The translations under genes and the position numbers were made by a program. Below, in pieces: positions 17,916 through 26,219 of a DNA stretch of 64,000 bases. The stretch spans positions 1 through 64,000 of the forward strand of contig JBBSEW010000007.1 of the NCBI GenBank assembly GCA_038239305.1. Reading direction: 5' to 3'. Every line of letters begins with the position of its first letter. The first letter of the stretch is position 1. The notes under the pieces are model-generated. The model did no database searches, had not been told where the DNA came from, and worked only from the letters and a program-made list of their open reading frames with translations. This DNA is from JALYUA01 sp038239305. GTDB lineage: Bacteria > Acidobacteriota > Thermoanaerobaculia > UBA5066 > Gp7-AA6.

Positions 17916-18530
17916 TCACGCCGCCCGTGGCTCGATCGCCTGCAGGAGCTCGTGAAGAATCCTCGCCGTTGCGCCCCAGATCACGTGCCGGCCATGATGG
18001 TAGAAGAGGATCGGATCGAGCCGGCCTTCGAATTCACGCTCTTCGAGTACGCCCGGCAGAAGAAGCTCGGCCACGGGGATCTCGATGATCTCCGCGATCT
18101 CGGCCTCCGCGGGGCGAAACTCGTACGGCTGCGGGAGTGCCGCCACGAAAGGCTCGACGTAGAAACCCGTCACGGTCACGATCGGAGACAGGCGTCCCAG
18201 AGCGATCGTGTCGTCGGGCTGGATCCCGAGCTCCTCCTCGCTCTCCCGCAGCGCCGTGTGGAACAGCGTCCGGTCGCCCGGCTCCTCGGCGCCGCCCGGA
18301 AACGAGATCTGTCCCCGGTGATGCTCGAGAGAATCGGTCCGCAGCGTGAACACCACCCAGAGAGCGCCGTCGCGGACGAAAAGGGGGACGAGGACTCCTG
18401 CGCGCCTCGCCCCGGCAGCGTCCTCCGCCGGCCGTCGAACCCAACGGGCGAGGCTCTCCCGGATCTCGGCCATCCACCCGGCAACGGGCGGAGCGGCGTC
18501 GGGGAGCTCCGGAGGATCTTCCGCGGACAC
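17916..18530 (-). CDS. Nudix hydrolase, CoA pyrophosphatase type
   Basis: 204 residues. The Nudix box is GGAEEPGDRTLFHTALRESEEELG (positions about 80-103: GX5EX7REUXEEXGU satisfied), preceded by HHRGQISFPGG, the extra motif seen in CoA-diphosphatases of the NudL group. It would hydrolyse CoA or related nucleotide diphosphates to 3',5'-ADP and phosphopantetheine-type products. It lies 15 nt after the end of prfB on the same strand. Confidence 0.85.
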   Translation of the reverse strand: MSAEDPPELPDAAPPVAGWMAEIRESLARWVRRPAEDAAGARRAGVLVPLFVRDGALWVVFTLRTDSLEHHRGQISFPGGAEEPGDRTLFHTALRESEEELGIQPDDTIALGRLSPIVTVTGFYVEPFVAALPQPYEFRPAEAEIAEIIEIPVAELLLPGVLEEREFEGRLDPILFYHHGRHVIWGATARILHELLQAIEPRAA

Positions 18531-18545
18531 AGGACGCCTCCGCCT

Positions 18546-19671
18546 CTACGCCTGCGCCGAAGCCCGCGCCCCTTCGGCCGCGGATTTCAGATAGGCATCG
18601 ATGAAGGGGGTCAACCCCCCCCCGTCCAGGACCTTGTCCGTGTCGCCGGTTTCAAAGCCCGTGCGGTGGTCCTTCACCATCCGGTAGGGGTGGAGCACGT
18701 ACGAACGGATCTGGCTCCCCCACTCGATGGATTTCTTTTCGCCGACTTTTTTCTCTTCGTCGGCGCGGCGCTCGTCGAGAGCCTTCTGGTACAGGCGCGC
18801 TCGAAGGACGCGCATCGCGGTTTCGCGGTTGCGTCCCTGGCTGCGCTCGTTCTGGCAGGTCACGACGATGCCCGTCGGCATGTGGGTGATACGCACCGCG
18901 GAGTCGGTGACGTTGACGTGCTGCCCGCCGGCGCCGCTCGAGCGGTAGGTATCGACACGGATGTCCTTGTCGGCGATCTCGATCTCGATGTTCTCGTCGA
19001 TCTCGGGCGACACGTATACGGAGGCAAAGGACGTGTGGCGCCGCTGCGCCGCGTCGAAGGGAGAGATCCGCACGAGGCGATGAACTCCCATCTCGCCCTT
19101 CAGGTATCCGTACGCGTGATCGCCGACCATGTGCAGGGTGGCGCTCTTCAATCCCGCTTCTTCCCCGTCCTGCCGCTCGATCAACTCGGCCTTCCACCCC
19201 CGGGACTCGGCAAAGCGCATGTACATCCGCAGCAGCATCTCCGCCCAGTCCTGGGATTCGGTCCCTCCGGCTCCGGCGTGGATCGAGAACCAGGCATTCG
19301 ACTCATCCTCCGGGTTGCCCATCTTGACGGAGAGCTCGAGGTCGTCTCCGAAGGTCTGCGCCTTGCGCAGCCCCTCGCGGGCATCCGCGTCGGTGTCCTC
19401 GCCCTCCCGCAGCAGCTCGGCGAACGTGTCGAGCTCCTCGCGCATTTCGTCCAGCGCCTTGGAGGTCTCGAGGCGTTTCTCGTGTCCCCGGATCTTCCGG
19501 AGAACGTCCTGCGCCTCCTCCGGTCGCGACCAGAAATCCGGCGCGGACGACTTCTCCCTCAGGCCTTCGAGCGCGCTCCGCGCGGCGTCGAGATCAAAGA
19601 TAGCCCCGAAGCGACAGAAGCCGCTCCGAGGCACTCGTGAGGGAGGAAATCAGATCGTCGCGGACCGTCAT
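18546..19671 (-). CDS. prfB: Peptide chain release factor 2, with programmed +1 frameshift
   Basis: Translation begins at the ATG at 19671 (GGAG 8 nt upstream) and reads 25 codons ending RGYL before an in-frame TGA at 19594-19596. Skipping one base at CTT-T-GAT continues as DLDAARSALEG to the end, giving about 374 residues, close to the E. coli protein. The anticodon-like tripeptide SPF (ISPFDAAQ) and the catalytic GGQ (GAGGQHVNVTDSAV) are intact, so it reads UAA/UGA. Low RF2 stalls at the TGA and favours the shift, an autoregulatory loop. The start overlaps the lnt stop by 4 nt (ATGA). Confidence 0.93.
19594..19608 (-). promoter_or_regulatory. prfB: RF2 programmed +1 frameshift site
   Basis: Read on the minus strand: CGG GGC TAT CTT TGA. 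It has the slippery CTT followed by TGA, with a G-rich Shine-Dalgarno-like element (CGGGG) just upstream, the standard arrangement in bacterial prfB. Confidence 0.9.
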
Positions 19672-21248
19672 GTGGATTCTCCATCCGGCGCCGCCCGCCG
19701 CGCTCGCGGCTCCCTCTCGGAAGCCCCGGCGCGACCGCGTCGCACGAGTCCCCAGATTAGCATGGTGAGCGCCGCGGCATCCCCCGCAAACGGAAGCCCG
19801 TGGCCCCACTTCGTCCATGCCGTGATCGCCGTCTCGAGCCGCACAGCCACGCGGAGCGTCCCGGCGGTGTTGGCGGGCAACTCGGCCACGATGCGGCCCT
19901 TCGTGTCCACGACTCCCGAGATGCCGGTGATCGCGGAGCGCACCAGCCACCGGCCGTTCTCGACCGCCCGCAGGAGGGCCCCCGCGAAGTGCTGTTCCTG
20001 CGCGCCGCCCCGTCCGTACCAGGAATCGTTCGAGATCGTCGCCAGAAGATTCGCGCCCTCTGCGGTCTGCTGCCGCGCGAGGGGCGGATAGATGATTTCG
20101 TAGCAGATTCCGACGCCGAGCGTGAAGGGAGGCGAGGCGAGCAGGACCGGCTTCGCCGCCGGCGTGAACTCGCCGATCGCCTGCGAGATGCGGCGCGCGA
20201 AGAAAAAGAGCCTTGGCAGGGGCACGTACTCACCGAACGGAACGAGGTGCACTTTCCGGTAGGTCCCCGGAGCGAGACCGCCCGGCCTCGCGAGATGGGC
20301 GGCGTTCGACACGCCCCCGTTCGGCTCCGTGACCACGTCGTTGAAGAGGACCGCGCACCGGCAGGCAGCGGCGACGCGCAGGAGATCTTCGCGCAGGCGC
20401 GGGCTGCGCTCCCAGGAGACGGGCAGCGCCGACTCCGGAAGGACGATCAGGTCGGCGCCCTGCGCGGCCGCGGCGAGCGCGCGATCGATCAGCGCTGTGT
20501 ATCCGGCCGACGCTCCTTCCGCCGTGAGGCGATCCTCCTCGGCAATGTTTGGCTGGAGAACCGCCACGATGGCGGGACGGCCGGGGGGCGCCGGCCGGGC
20601 GAGGCTCGCGGCGCCGAAAATCCCCAGAACGAGGACCGCCGCCGCCGGAACGGCGAGGAGCGCGAGACGGCGACGCACGATCGCCCGGGCGATCAGCGCC
20701 GAGACCGCGGCCGCCGCAAAGCCCAGGCCGTATGCCCCCCATAGGGATGCCGTCTGGATCCAGACGGGCCGCCGCGCCAGCGCCCAGGCCGTCAGGTTCC
20801 ACGGGAAGCCCCCGTAGGCAAGGGATCGCACGTGCTCGGTCGCGGCCCAGAACAGCGGAAACGCCGCGAACCGCTGCCAGGATCCTGGCGGTCCCGCGGC
20901 AGCCACGCCCCAGCCGACGATCACCGGCCACTCCGCGAGGATGAGGGCCAGCAGCACCACGCACACGACTCCCATCACGGGCGACTGGCCGCCATAGCTC
21001 GTGACCACGAACGAGATCCATGGCAGGGACGCGCACCAGAACGCGAGGCCGAAGAGGAGCCCGGAGACGAGAGCGCGAAGCTTGCGAGGCTCTCCCGCCA
21101 GCGCCGCGATCCAGACGGTCGGCGCGAGCGGAACGAGAACAGACCAGCCGTGAGGAGGAAAGGCGAGCGCGAACAGCAGACCGGAAACCACACCCGAGAG
21201 GGGCGTCTTCCAGCGCGTCCAAGCGGACTCCCCGGGCGGTCGGGACAC
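19668..21248 (-). CDS. lnt: Apolipoprotein N-acyltransferase
   Basis: 526 residues from the GTG at 21248, chosen because AAGGA lies 7 nt upstream and the first membrane segment starts soon after; a GTG at 21275 is possible. An N-terminal block of about six membrane helices is followed by a periplasmic nitrilase domain with the E-K-C triad: E in LIVLPESALP, K in YRKVHLVPFGEYVP and C in GVGICYEIIYP, plus NDSWYG. A final membrane helix closes the protein. It adds the third acyl chain to outer-membrane lipoproteins, matching the many lipobox proteins here (Pal, LptE, 1594-1908). Confidence 0.93.
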   Translation of the reverse strand: MSRPPGESAWTRWKTPLSGVVSGLLFALAFPPHGWSVLVPLAPTVWIAALAGEPRKLRALVSGLLFGLAFWCASLPWISFVVTSYGGQSPVMGVVCVVLLALILAEWPVIVGWGVAAAGPPGSWQRFAAFPLFWAATEHVRSLAYGGFPWNLTAWALARRPVWIQTASLWGAYGLGFAAAAVSALIARAIVRRRLALLAVPAAAVLVLGIFGAASLARPAPPGRPAIVAVLQPNIAEEDRLTAEGASAGYTALIDRALAAAAQGADLIVLPESALPVSWERSPRLREDLLRVAAACRCAVLFNDVVTEPNGGVSNAAHLARPGGLAPGTYRKVHLVPFGEYVPLPRLFFFARRISQAIGEFTPAAKPVLLASPPFTLGVGICYEIIYPPLARQQTAEGANLLATISNDSWYGRGGAQEQHFAGALLRAVENGRWLVRSAITGISGVVDTKGRIVAELPANTAGTLRVAVRLETAITAWTKWGHGLPFAGDAAALTMLIWGLVRRGRAGASEREPRARRAAPDGEST

Positions 21249-21315
21249 TGCCGGATCCTTCGGACTTCGATCCACGCCGGTACCGCGATCGGCCGCTTCC
21301 AGACGATCGACCCGC

Positions 21316-22203
21316 TCAGCCCGCAGGGACCCGCGCCTCTTCCGCCGCCCGGAGCGCCTCCTCGGCGCGATAGGACGAGCGGACGAACGGACCGGAGAAC
21401 ACGTGCCGGAACCCGAGTCGCTCGCCGAATGCGCGATACGCCTCGAAGACATCGGGATGCACGTACTCCTCGACCGGAAGGTTCTCGCGAGAGGGGCGCA
21501 GATACTGGCCGATCGTGACGATATCGACGTCCGCCGAGCGGAGCTGCTCGAGCAGCGCATGCACTTCTTCGGCCCGCTCGCCAAGGCCGACCATCAGGCC
21601 GGACTTCGTCGTGATCCCGGACGACAGAATCTTAGCGGCCGACAGGATACCGAGCGAGCGGTCCAGCATCGCGCCGCGGCGCACACGCGCGTAGAGCCGC
21701 GGAACCGTCTCGACGTTGTGGTTGAAGACGTCCGGCGCCGCTTCGACGACGGCGGCGACGGAGGCGAATCGGCCCTGGAAATCCGGGACCAGCACCTCGA
21801 CGCCGGGAGCCGGTTCGAGACGGCGGATCGCCGCTATGGTTTGCGCGAAATGGCCCGCGCCGCCGTCCGGAAGATCGTCCCGGTCGACCGACGTCAGGAC
21901 GACGAACTTCAACCCGAGCTCCCGCACAGCGGTCGCGATGCGCTGCGGCTCCAGCGGATCGACGGGCGACGGCTTGCCCGAAGCGATATCGCAGAAGCCG
22001 CAGGTTCGCGTGCAGACGGCCCCGAGCATCAGAAACGTCGCTGTGCCCCGCGAGAAACACTCGCCGCGGTTCGGGCACCGAGCCTCCTCGCAAACGGTCG
22101 AAAGGCGGTTGCGGCGCATGAGGTCCTTGACCTCGTGCAGCTCGGACAGGCGAATCCGTTTCTCGCGGATCCATTCGGGCGGGCGAACCGGGAGAGAGCT
22201 CAT
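21316..22203 (-). CDS. lipA: Lipoyl synthase
   Basis: 295 residues from the ATG at 22203, which overlaps the stop of the SPOR-protein gene (ATGA). Both iron-sulfur clusters are encoded: the auxiliary CX4CX5C in CEEARCPNRGEC and the radical-SAM CX3CX2C in CTRTCGFC. It inserts two sulfurs into octanoyl groups on lipoyl domains in the cytoplasm. No lipB accompanies it here, so octanoyl transfer must be encoded elsewhere or lipoate scavenged. Confidence 0.95.
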   Translation of the reverse strand: MSSLPVRPPEWIREKRIRLSELHEVKDLMRRNRLSTVCEEARCPNRGECFSRGTATFLMLGAVCTRTCGFCDIASGKPSPVDPLEPQRIATAVRELGLKFVVLTSVDRDDLPDGGAGHFAQTIAAIRRLEPAPGVEVLVPDFQGRFASVAAVVEAAPDVFNHNVETVPRLYARVRRGAMLDRSLGILSAAKILSSGITTKSGLMVGLGERAEEVHALLEQLRSADVDIVTIGQYLRPSRENLPVEEYVHPDVFEAYRAFGERLGFRHVFSGPFVRSSYRAEEALRAAEEARVPAG

Positions 22204-22985
22204 TTGCCGGGAGGCACGACCCACGGCTTCACCTTCTCCCGCGCCTTCAGCCTCGCGGCGGCGCGATCCGCCTCCTCCCGGGTGCCGTACGGGCCGGCGC
22301 GCACCCGAAAGACCTTTTTGCCGGAGGAATCCGCGCCTGGAACCACCGTGACGGTGTATCCGTGGGACTCGAGGCGCTGGCGGAGAGCCCGGGCCTCCTT
22401 CTCACTGCTGGCCGAGAGGGCCTGGACCCAGAACGACGACGAGGCGGGTCGCGAGGACGAGCTCTTCTCGACGCGAGGAGTCCTTTCCGCGCCCGGCGTC
22501 TTCTCGCCGCGGGGCGTTTTCTCGACCCGAGGGTGCCGCGACCCCGCCCCGGAGGCCGGCGGGGTGGTCGGCTCGGGGCCACCCTCGTCGTCGAAAAGCT
22601 CGAGACCCGGGGACGGCGTCGCGAGCGGGACCCGGGTCGGGATCGGCGCCGGGAGGGTGGTCTGCGATGCGGAAACGCCCGGCCGGCGGGCTCCCGCCGG
22701 AGGAGAAACGCCGCGCACGGGGCGGGGAACCTCCAGCGCCTCGCCCGCTGGCGGCTCGGGACCCGGAGAGGGCGCGGCGGCCGCGATGGCTTCGGCGGGC
22801 GAAGGCGACGGAGGGACGCTGGCGACTTCCGCGGCGGAGGGGACGGCCTCCGTTCTCCGGCCCGAGAGCCCGGTCAGGAGGCCGAAGAAATACGCGACGG
22901 CGAGGGCGCCGAGCAGGCCAACAAACAGGAGCAGGCCCTGCCGGACCGTGAAAGAGAGCTGGTAGTGCGTGCGCGGCTCGTCCAC
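22200..22985 (-). CDS. SPOR-domain inner-membrane protein
   Basis: 261 residues from a GTG at 22985. A single membrane segment (about 18-40, LLLFVGLLGALAVAYFFGLL) is followed by a long Pro/Ala/Ser-rich periplasmic linker with a repeated charged section (RVEKTPRGEKTPGAERTP), then a SPOR domain in the last 75 residues (WVQALSASSEKEARALRQRL...VFRVRAGPYGTREEADRAA). SPOR domains bind denuded glycan strands at division septa, so this is probably an FtsN/DamX/DedD-like cell-division accessory protein. It is coupled to lipA by ATGA. Confidence 0.87.
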   Translation of the reverse strand: MDEPRTHYQLSFTVRQGLLLFVGLLGALAVAYFFGLLTGLSGRRTEAVPSAAEVASVPPSPSPAEAIAAAAPSPGPEPPAGEALEVPRPVRGVSPPAGARRPGVSASQTTLPAPIPTRVPLATPSPGLELFDDEGGPEPTTPPASGAGSRHPRVEKTPRGEKTPGAERTPRVEKSSSSRPASSSFWVQALSASSEKEARALRQRLESHGYTVTVVPGADSSGKKVFRVRAGPYGTREEADRAAARLKAREKVKPWVVPPGK

Positions 22986-23024
22986 GCCCGGAGTGTAGCT
23001 CGGGAAGTTCCGCCCTCCCAGGGT

Positions 23025-23783
23025 TCACTTCGGCATGAAGACTTTCAGCATCTCGATCGGGAGCGGAAATACGATCGTGGTGTTTTTCTCGCTTCCGATC
23101 TCCGTCAGGGTCTGCAGGTAGCGAAGCTGCAGCGTCGCCGGATGCCGTCCCACGACTTCCGCCGCCAGCGAGAGTTGCGACGCCGCCTGGAACTCCCCTT
23201 CCGCATGGATGATCTTGGCCCTCTTCTCGCGCTCGGCTTCGGCCTGACGCGCCATCGCCCTCTGCATCTCGGGCGGAAGGTCCACCTGCTTCACCTCGAC
23301 CAGGGACACCTTGATGCCCCAGGGCTGCGTATGCTGATCGATCACGCTCTGGAGCGCCAGGTTCAGCTTCTCCCGCTCCGACAGAAGCTCATCGAGCATC
23401 GCCTCGCCGAGAACGCTGCGCAGCGTCGTCTGAGCGAGCTGCGACGTGGCATAGAGATAGTTCTCCACCTGCACGACCGCCTTATCCGGCTCGATGACCC
23501 GGAAATAAACCACGGCGTTCACCTTCACCGACACGTTGTCCCGCGTGATGATGTCCTGCGGCGGGACGTCGTGGACGATCGTGCGCAGCGAGATTCGCAC
23601 CATCGTCTCGAACGGCCAGAAGATGAAGACGAGCCCGGGGCCCTTCGGCTTCGGACCGAGGCGGCCCAGCCAGAACGTGACCGCTCGCTCGTATTCCTTG
23701 AGCACGTTGACCCACTTGAAGAAGAGAACCACCGCGACGAAGAGCGCCACGATCAGTCCGGGACCCGAGATAAAAGCCGCCAT
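23025..23783 (-). CDS. Slipin / stomatin-like SPFH (band 7) protein
   Basis: 252 residues: an N-terminal membrane helix, an SPFH domain (EYERAVTFWLGRLGPKPKGPGLVFI...DVPPQDIITRDNVSVKVNAVVYFRV), and a C-terminal helical stretch (QAEAEREKRAKIIHAEGEFQAA), as in prokaryotic stomatins that assemble into membrane oligomers. Its ATG follows the NfeD gene stop without a gap (TGAATG). This gene pair is a widespread conserved partnership in which the NfeD protease can cleave the stomatin C-terminus. Confidence 0.93.
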   Translation of the reverse strand: MAAFISGPGLIVALFVAVVLFFKWVNVLKEYERAVTFWLGRLGPKPKGPGLVFIFWPFETMVRISLRTIVHDVPPQDIITRDNVSVKVNAVVYFRVIEPDKAVVQVENYLYATSQLAQTTLRSVLGEAMLDELLSEREKLNLALQSVIDQHTQPWGIKVSLVEVKQVDLPPEMQRAMARQAEAEREKRAKIIHAEGEFQAASQLSLAAEVVGRHPATLQLRYLQTLTEIGSEKNTTIVFPLPIEMLKVFMPK

Positions 23784-25118
23784 TCAAGACCTCCGTTCGA
23801 CCTGAAGGATGAATCCGTCCACTCGCGCGATACGAGCCCGTTCCCCGCGGACGATTCCCGCGGGTCCCCGCGCGTTCCAGTACTCGCCGTGCACGAGGAC
23901 CGTGCCGGCGCCGTCGTCTCCGAATGTTCTCACCACCTGCGCGATCTCCCCGAGGAGGCCTTCGAAACCGGTACGAACGGGCAGCCGCCGCAGCCCGGCC
24001 GTTCTCCACGCGAGGAACGCGACGACGCCGAGCGTCACGGCCACGGCCGGAACCGTGATCGACAGGTCCACCCGGTAGTCCGCCGATCCGGCGCTCCCGG
24101 AAAAGAGGAGGGCCGATCCGGCCAGGAGGGATGCGGCACCTCCCGTGGCGAGGATTCCGTGGCTGCCGACCTTCACCTCGGCGGCGAAGAGGGCGAGCGC
24201 GAACACGATCATCGCAATCCCGGCGAGCCGGACCGGAAGGACCGAGAACGCGTACAGGGCGAGGAGCAGCGCCACGCCTCCCACGACCCCCGGCAGAACC
24301 GCTCCCGGGCTCGCGACCTCGAAATACAGCCCCAAGAGGCCGACGAGAAACAGGAGGTAGGCGACGTTCGGATGCGTGACGACTCCGAGCGTTCTCTCGA
24401 CCACGCCCATTTCCCGGACGTCGATCCGGGCACCCGCGATGTGAAGTATCTCGCTCGCGCCGCCGACGCGCGTGACGGTGCGCCCGTCGAGCTGCCGCAG
24501 GAGATCGGGGACGTCGCGCGCGACGACGTCGATGAGGCCGCCGTCCTTCGCCTCTCCTTCCGTGAAGGAAGCACTCGCGGAGACCGCGGTCTCCGCTTTT
24601 TCGGCGTTGCGGGAGCGTTGCCGCGCGAGAGTCCGAATGAAGGCGCGCGCGTCCTGCTCGGCCTTCTCTCCCACGGTCTTGCCGAGATCGTGCCCCTCGC
24701 TTCCGACGGGGTGAGCCGCGCCCGTGTTCGTGCCGGGAGCCATCGCGTCGACGTCGCCGGCGAGGAGGAGAAAGAACCCCGCGGACGCCGCCGATGCCCC
24801 CGAAGGCGCGACGAAGGTGACCACGGGAACGGGGGACGTCAGGATCGCGGTCGCCATTTCGCGGGTCGACGAAAGCAGGCCGCCGGGGGTCGAGAGCTCG
24901 AGGACGACGAGCCGGGCGCCGCTCGCGGAGGCTTCCTTCAGCAGGCGCGTCAGGTACGCGGCCGAAGCGGGCTGGATCGGGGTGTCAATCCGCCCCCGGA
25001 CGACGATCGGGACGGTGTCGGAACGCGAAGGAGGCGCGCCGGCTCCGGAGCCGGACCCTGCGGCGAGCGCGGCCGCGGTCATGAGCCCGAAAACGAGGCG
25101 GCGTGAAGTCATCGTCAT
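23784..25118 (-). CDS. NfeD-family membrane serine protease (ClpP-like domain plus NfeD/OB domain)
   Basis: 444 residues from the ATG at 25118 (a TTG just before it is possible). A signal peptide leads into a ClpP/crotonase-fold protease domain (LVVLELSTPGGLLSSTREMA) with the likely nucleophile in PSGASAASAGFFLLLAGD. Four to five membrane helices follow (about 230-360), then a C-terminal OB-fold NfeD domain (LLGEIAQVVRTFGDDGAGTVLVHGEYWNARG, about 370-430). This is the long NfeD form. It is immediately upstream of slipin on the same strand, the usual operon for membrane-domain maintenance. Confidence 0.92.
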   Translation of the reverse strand: MTMTSRRLVFGLMTAAALAAGSGSGAGAPPSRSDTVPIVVRGRIDTPIQPASAAYLTRLLKEASASGARLVVLELSTPGGLLSSTREMATAILTSPVPVVTFVAPSGASAASAGFFLLLAGDVDAMAPGTNTGAAHPVGSEGHDLGKTVGEKAEQDARAFIRTLARQRSRNAEKAETAVSASASFTEGEAKDGGLIDVVARDVPDLLRQLDGRTVTRVGGASEILHIAGARIDVREMGVVERTLGVVTHPNVAYLLFLVGLLGLYFEVASPGAVLPGVVGGVALLLALYAFSVLPVRLAGIAMIVFALALFAAEVKVGSHGILATGGAASLLAGSALLFSGSAGSADYRVDLSITVPAVAVTLGVVAFLAWRTAGLRRLPVRTGFEGLLGEIAQVVRTFGDDGAGTVLVHGEYWNARGPAGIVRGERARIARVDGFILQVERRS

Positions 25119-25214
25119 CAAGGCGAACCGAGTCTACGCCCCCGCCCGATCGACGCGACAACCGCTGTTCCAGGTCCTTCTCACGTCTCTTCTCTGACGC
25201 CGGCTCCGCCTTGA

Positions 25215-25220
25215 TATAAG
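25215..25220 (+). promoter_or_regulatory. Candidate -10 box of a leaderless promoter
   Basis: TATAAG ends 6 nt before the GTG of the PAP2 gene at 25227, so a normal transcription start would fall at or next to the start codon. No ribosome binding site precedes that GTG, which fits a leaderless message. Confidence 0.35.
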
Positions 25221-25226
25221 TCCGCC

Positions 25227-26219
25227 GTGCGCACGCGGCCGTCGCCCTCCCCGTCGGTCCTGCGTCCGGTCGAGGGACTGAACGGGCTCGCCCTCGCTGT
25301 CGTCTCGCTGCTCGCGCTCATCCTTCGCGGACGCCTGGCCGACCCGGGAGGAGTCCTCCTCCGGTACGCCGTCATGACGGCAGCCCTGCTCGTCCTCGCG
25401 TTTCTCGCCCGCCGGGAGGACCGGATTCCGGGGCCGCTCCGCTTTCTGATCGACTTTTACCCCGCCGCTTTCATCCCTCTCCTCTTCGAGACCCTCGGGC
25501 CTCTCATCGCCGCCGCCAGAGGAGGACCGCGGGACGAGATCCTGATCGCGGCAGACCGCGCGCTCCTCGGCGTCGATGCCACCGTATGGCTTCAGCGCTT
25601 CGTCCGCCCGGCACTCACCAACTTCTTCTACCTCTCCTACACGTCCTATTACTTCCTGGCCCTGTCCCTGGGTTTCGCGCTCTGGTTCCGTTCGAAGGCG
25701 GACCTGCGCCGGTTCATCTACACGATCACGTTCTGCTTCTTCGTCTCCTACGCCGGATACTTTCTGGTGCCGGCGCTCGGGCCGCGCGTCTCGCTCGCGA
25801 ACCGGCACTCGGTCATCCTCGAGACGACGGCGCTCTCCGCGACGATCGAGCGAACGTTAAACGAGCTCGAGCACACCAAGTTCGACGTTTTCCCGTCGGG
25901 GCACACCATGATCGCGACGGCGGTCCTGCTCGTCGCGTTCCGCCGGTCGCGGGACGTCTTCTGGTCGCTTCTCCCGGTTTCGATCGGCCTGATTCTCGCC
26001 ACGGTTTACTGCCGTTACCACTACGTCGTCGACGTCCTCGCGGGACTCATCCTCGCCTTCGCTGCGGTTCCTCTCGGGGATGCGATTTACGACCGGCTCA
26101 TGAGAAGTTCCGCGCGGGACGCACCGGTCTCGGGAGGCCGATCTCCGGATACCGGATCCGCCGTCGTCTCGATGTCTGGAAGCGTCCGGGACGGACGTCC
26201 CGGCGGAAAGGGAGACTAG
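25227..26219 (+). CDS. PAP2-superfamily phosphatase/phosphotransferase, Aur1-like
   Basis: 330 residues, about six membrane helices, from a GTG with no ribosome site. The PAP2 active-site motifs are FDVFPSGHTMIA (about 219-230) and YCRYHYVVDVLAG (about 258-270); the first basic motif is less clear. The layout, with the active site between helices and the sequence FLVPALGPR, is that of the inositolphosphotransferase-like (Aur1/Ipt1) branch rather than undecaprenyl pyrophosphatases. It converges with, and overlaps by 4 nt, the acyltransferase gene of the probable ceramide cluster, so it may transfer or remove a ceramide head group. That role is inference. Confidence 0.78.
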   Translation: MRTRPSPSPSVLRPVEGLNGLALAVVSLLALILRGRLADPGGVLLRYAVMTAALLVLAFLARREDRIPGPLRFLIDFYPAAFIPLLFETLGPLIAAARGGPRDEILIAADRALLGVDATVWLQRFVRPALTNFFYLSYTSYYFLALSLGFALWFRSKADLRRFIYTITFCFFVSYAGYFLVPALGPRVSLANRHSVILETTALSATIERTLNELEHTKFDVFPSGHTMIATAVLLVAFRRSRDVFWSLLPVSIGLILATVYCRYHYVVDVLAGLILAFAAVPLGDAIYDRLMRSSARDAPVSGGRSPDTGSAVVSMSGSVRDGRPGGKGD

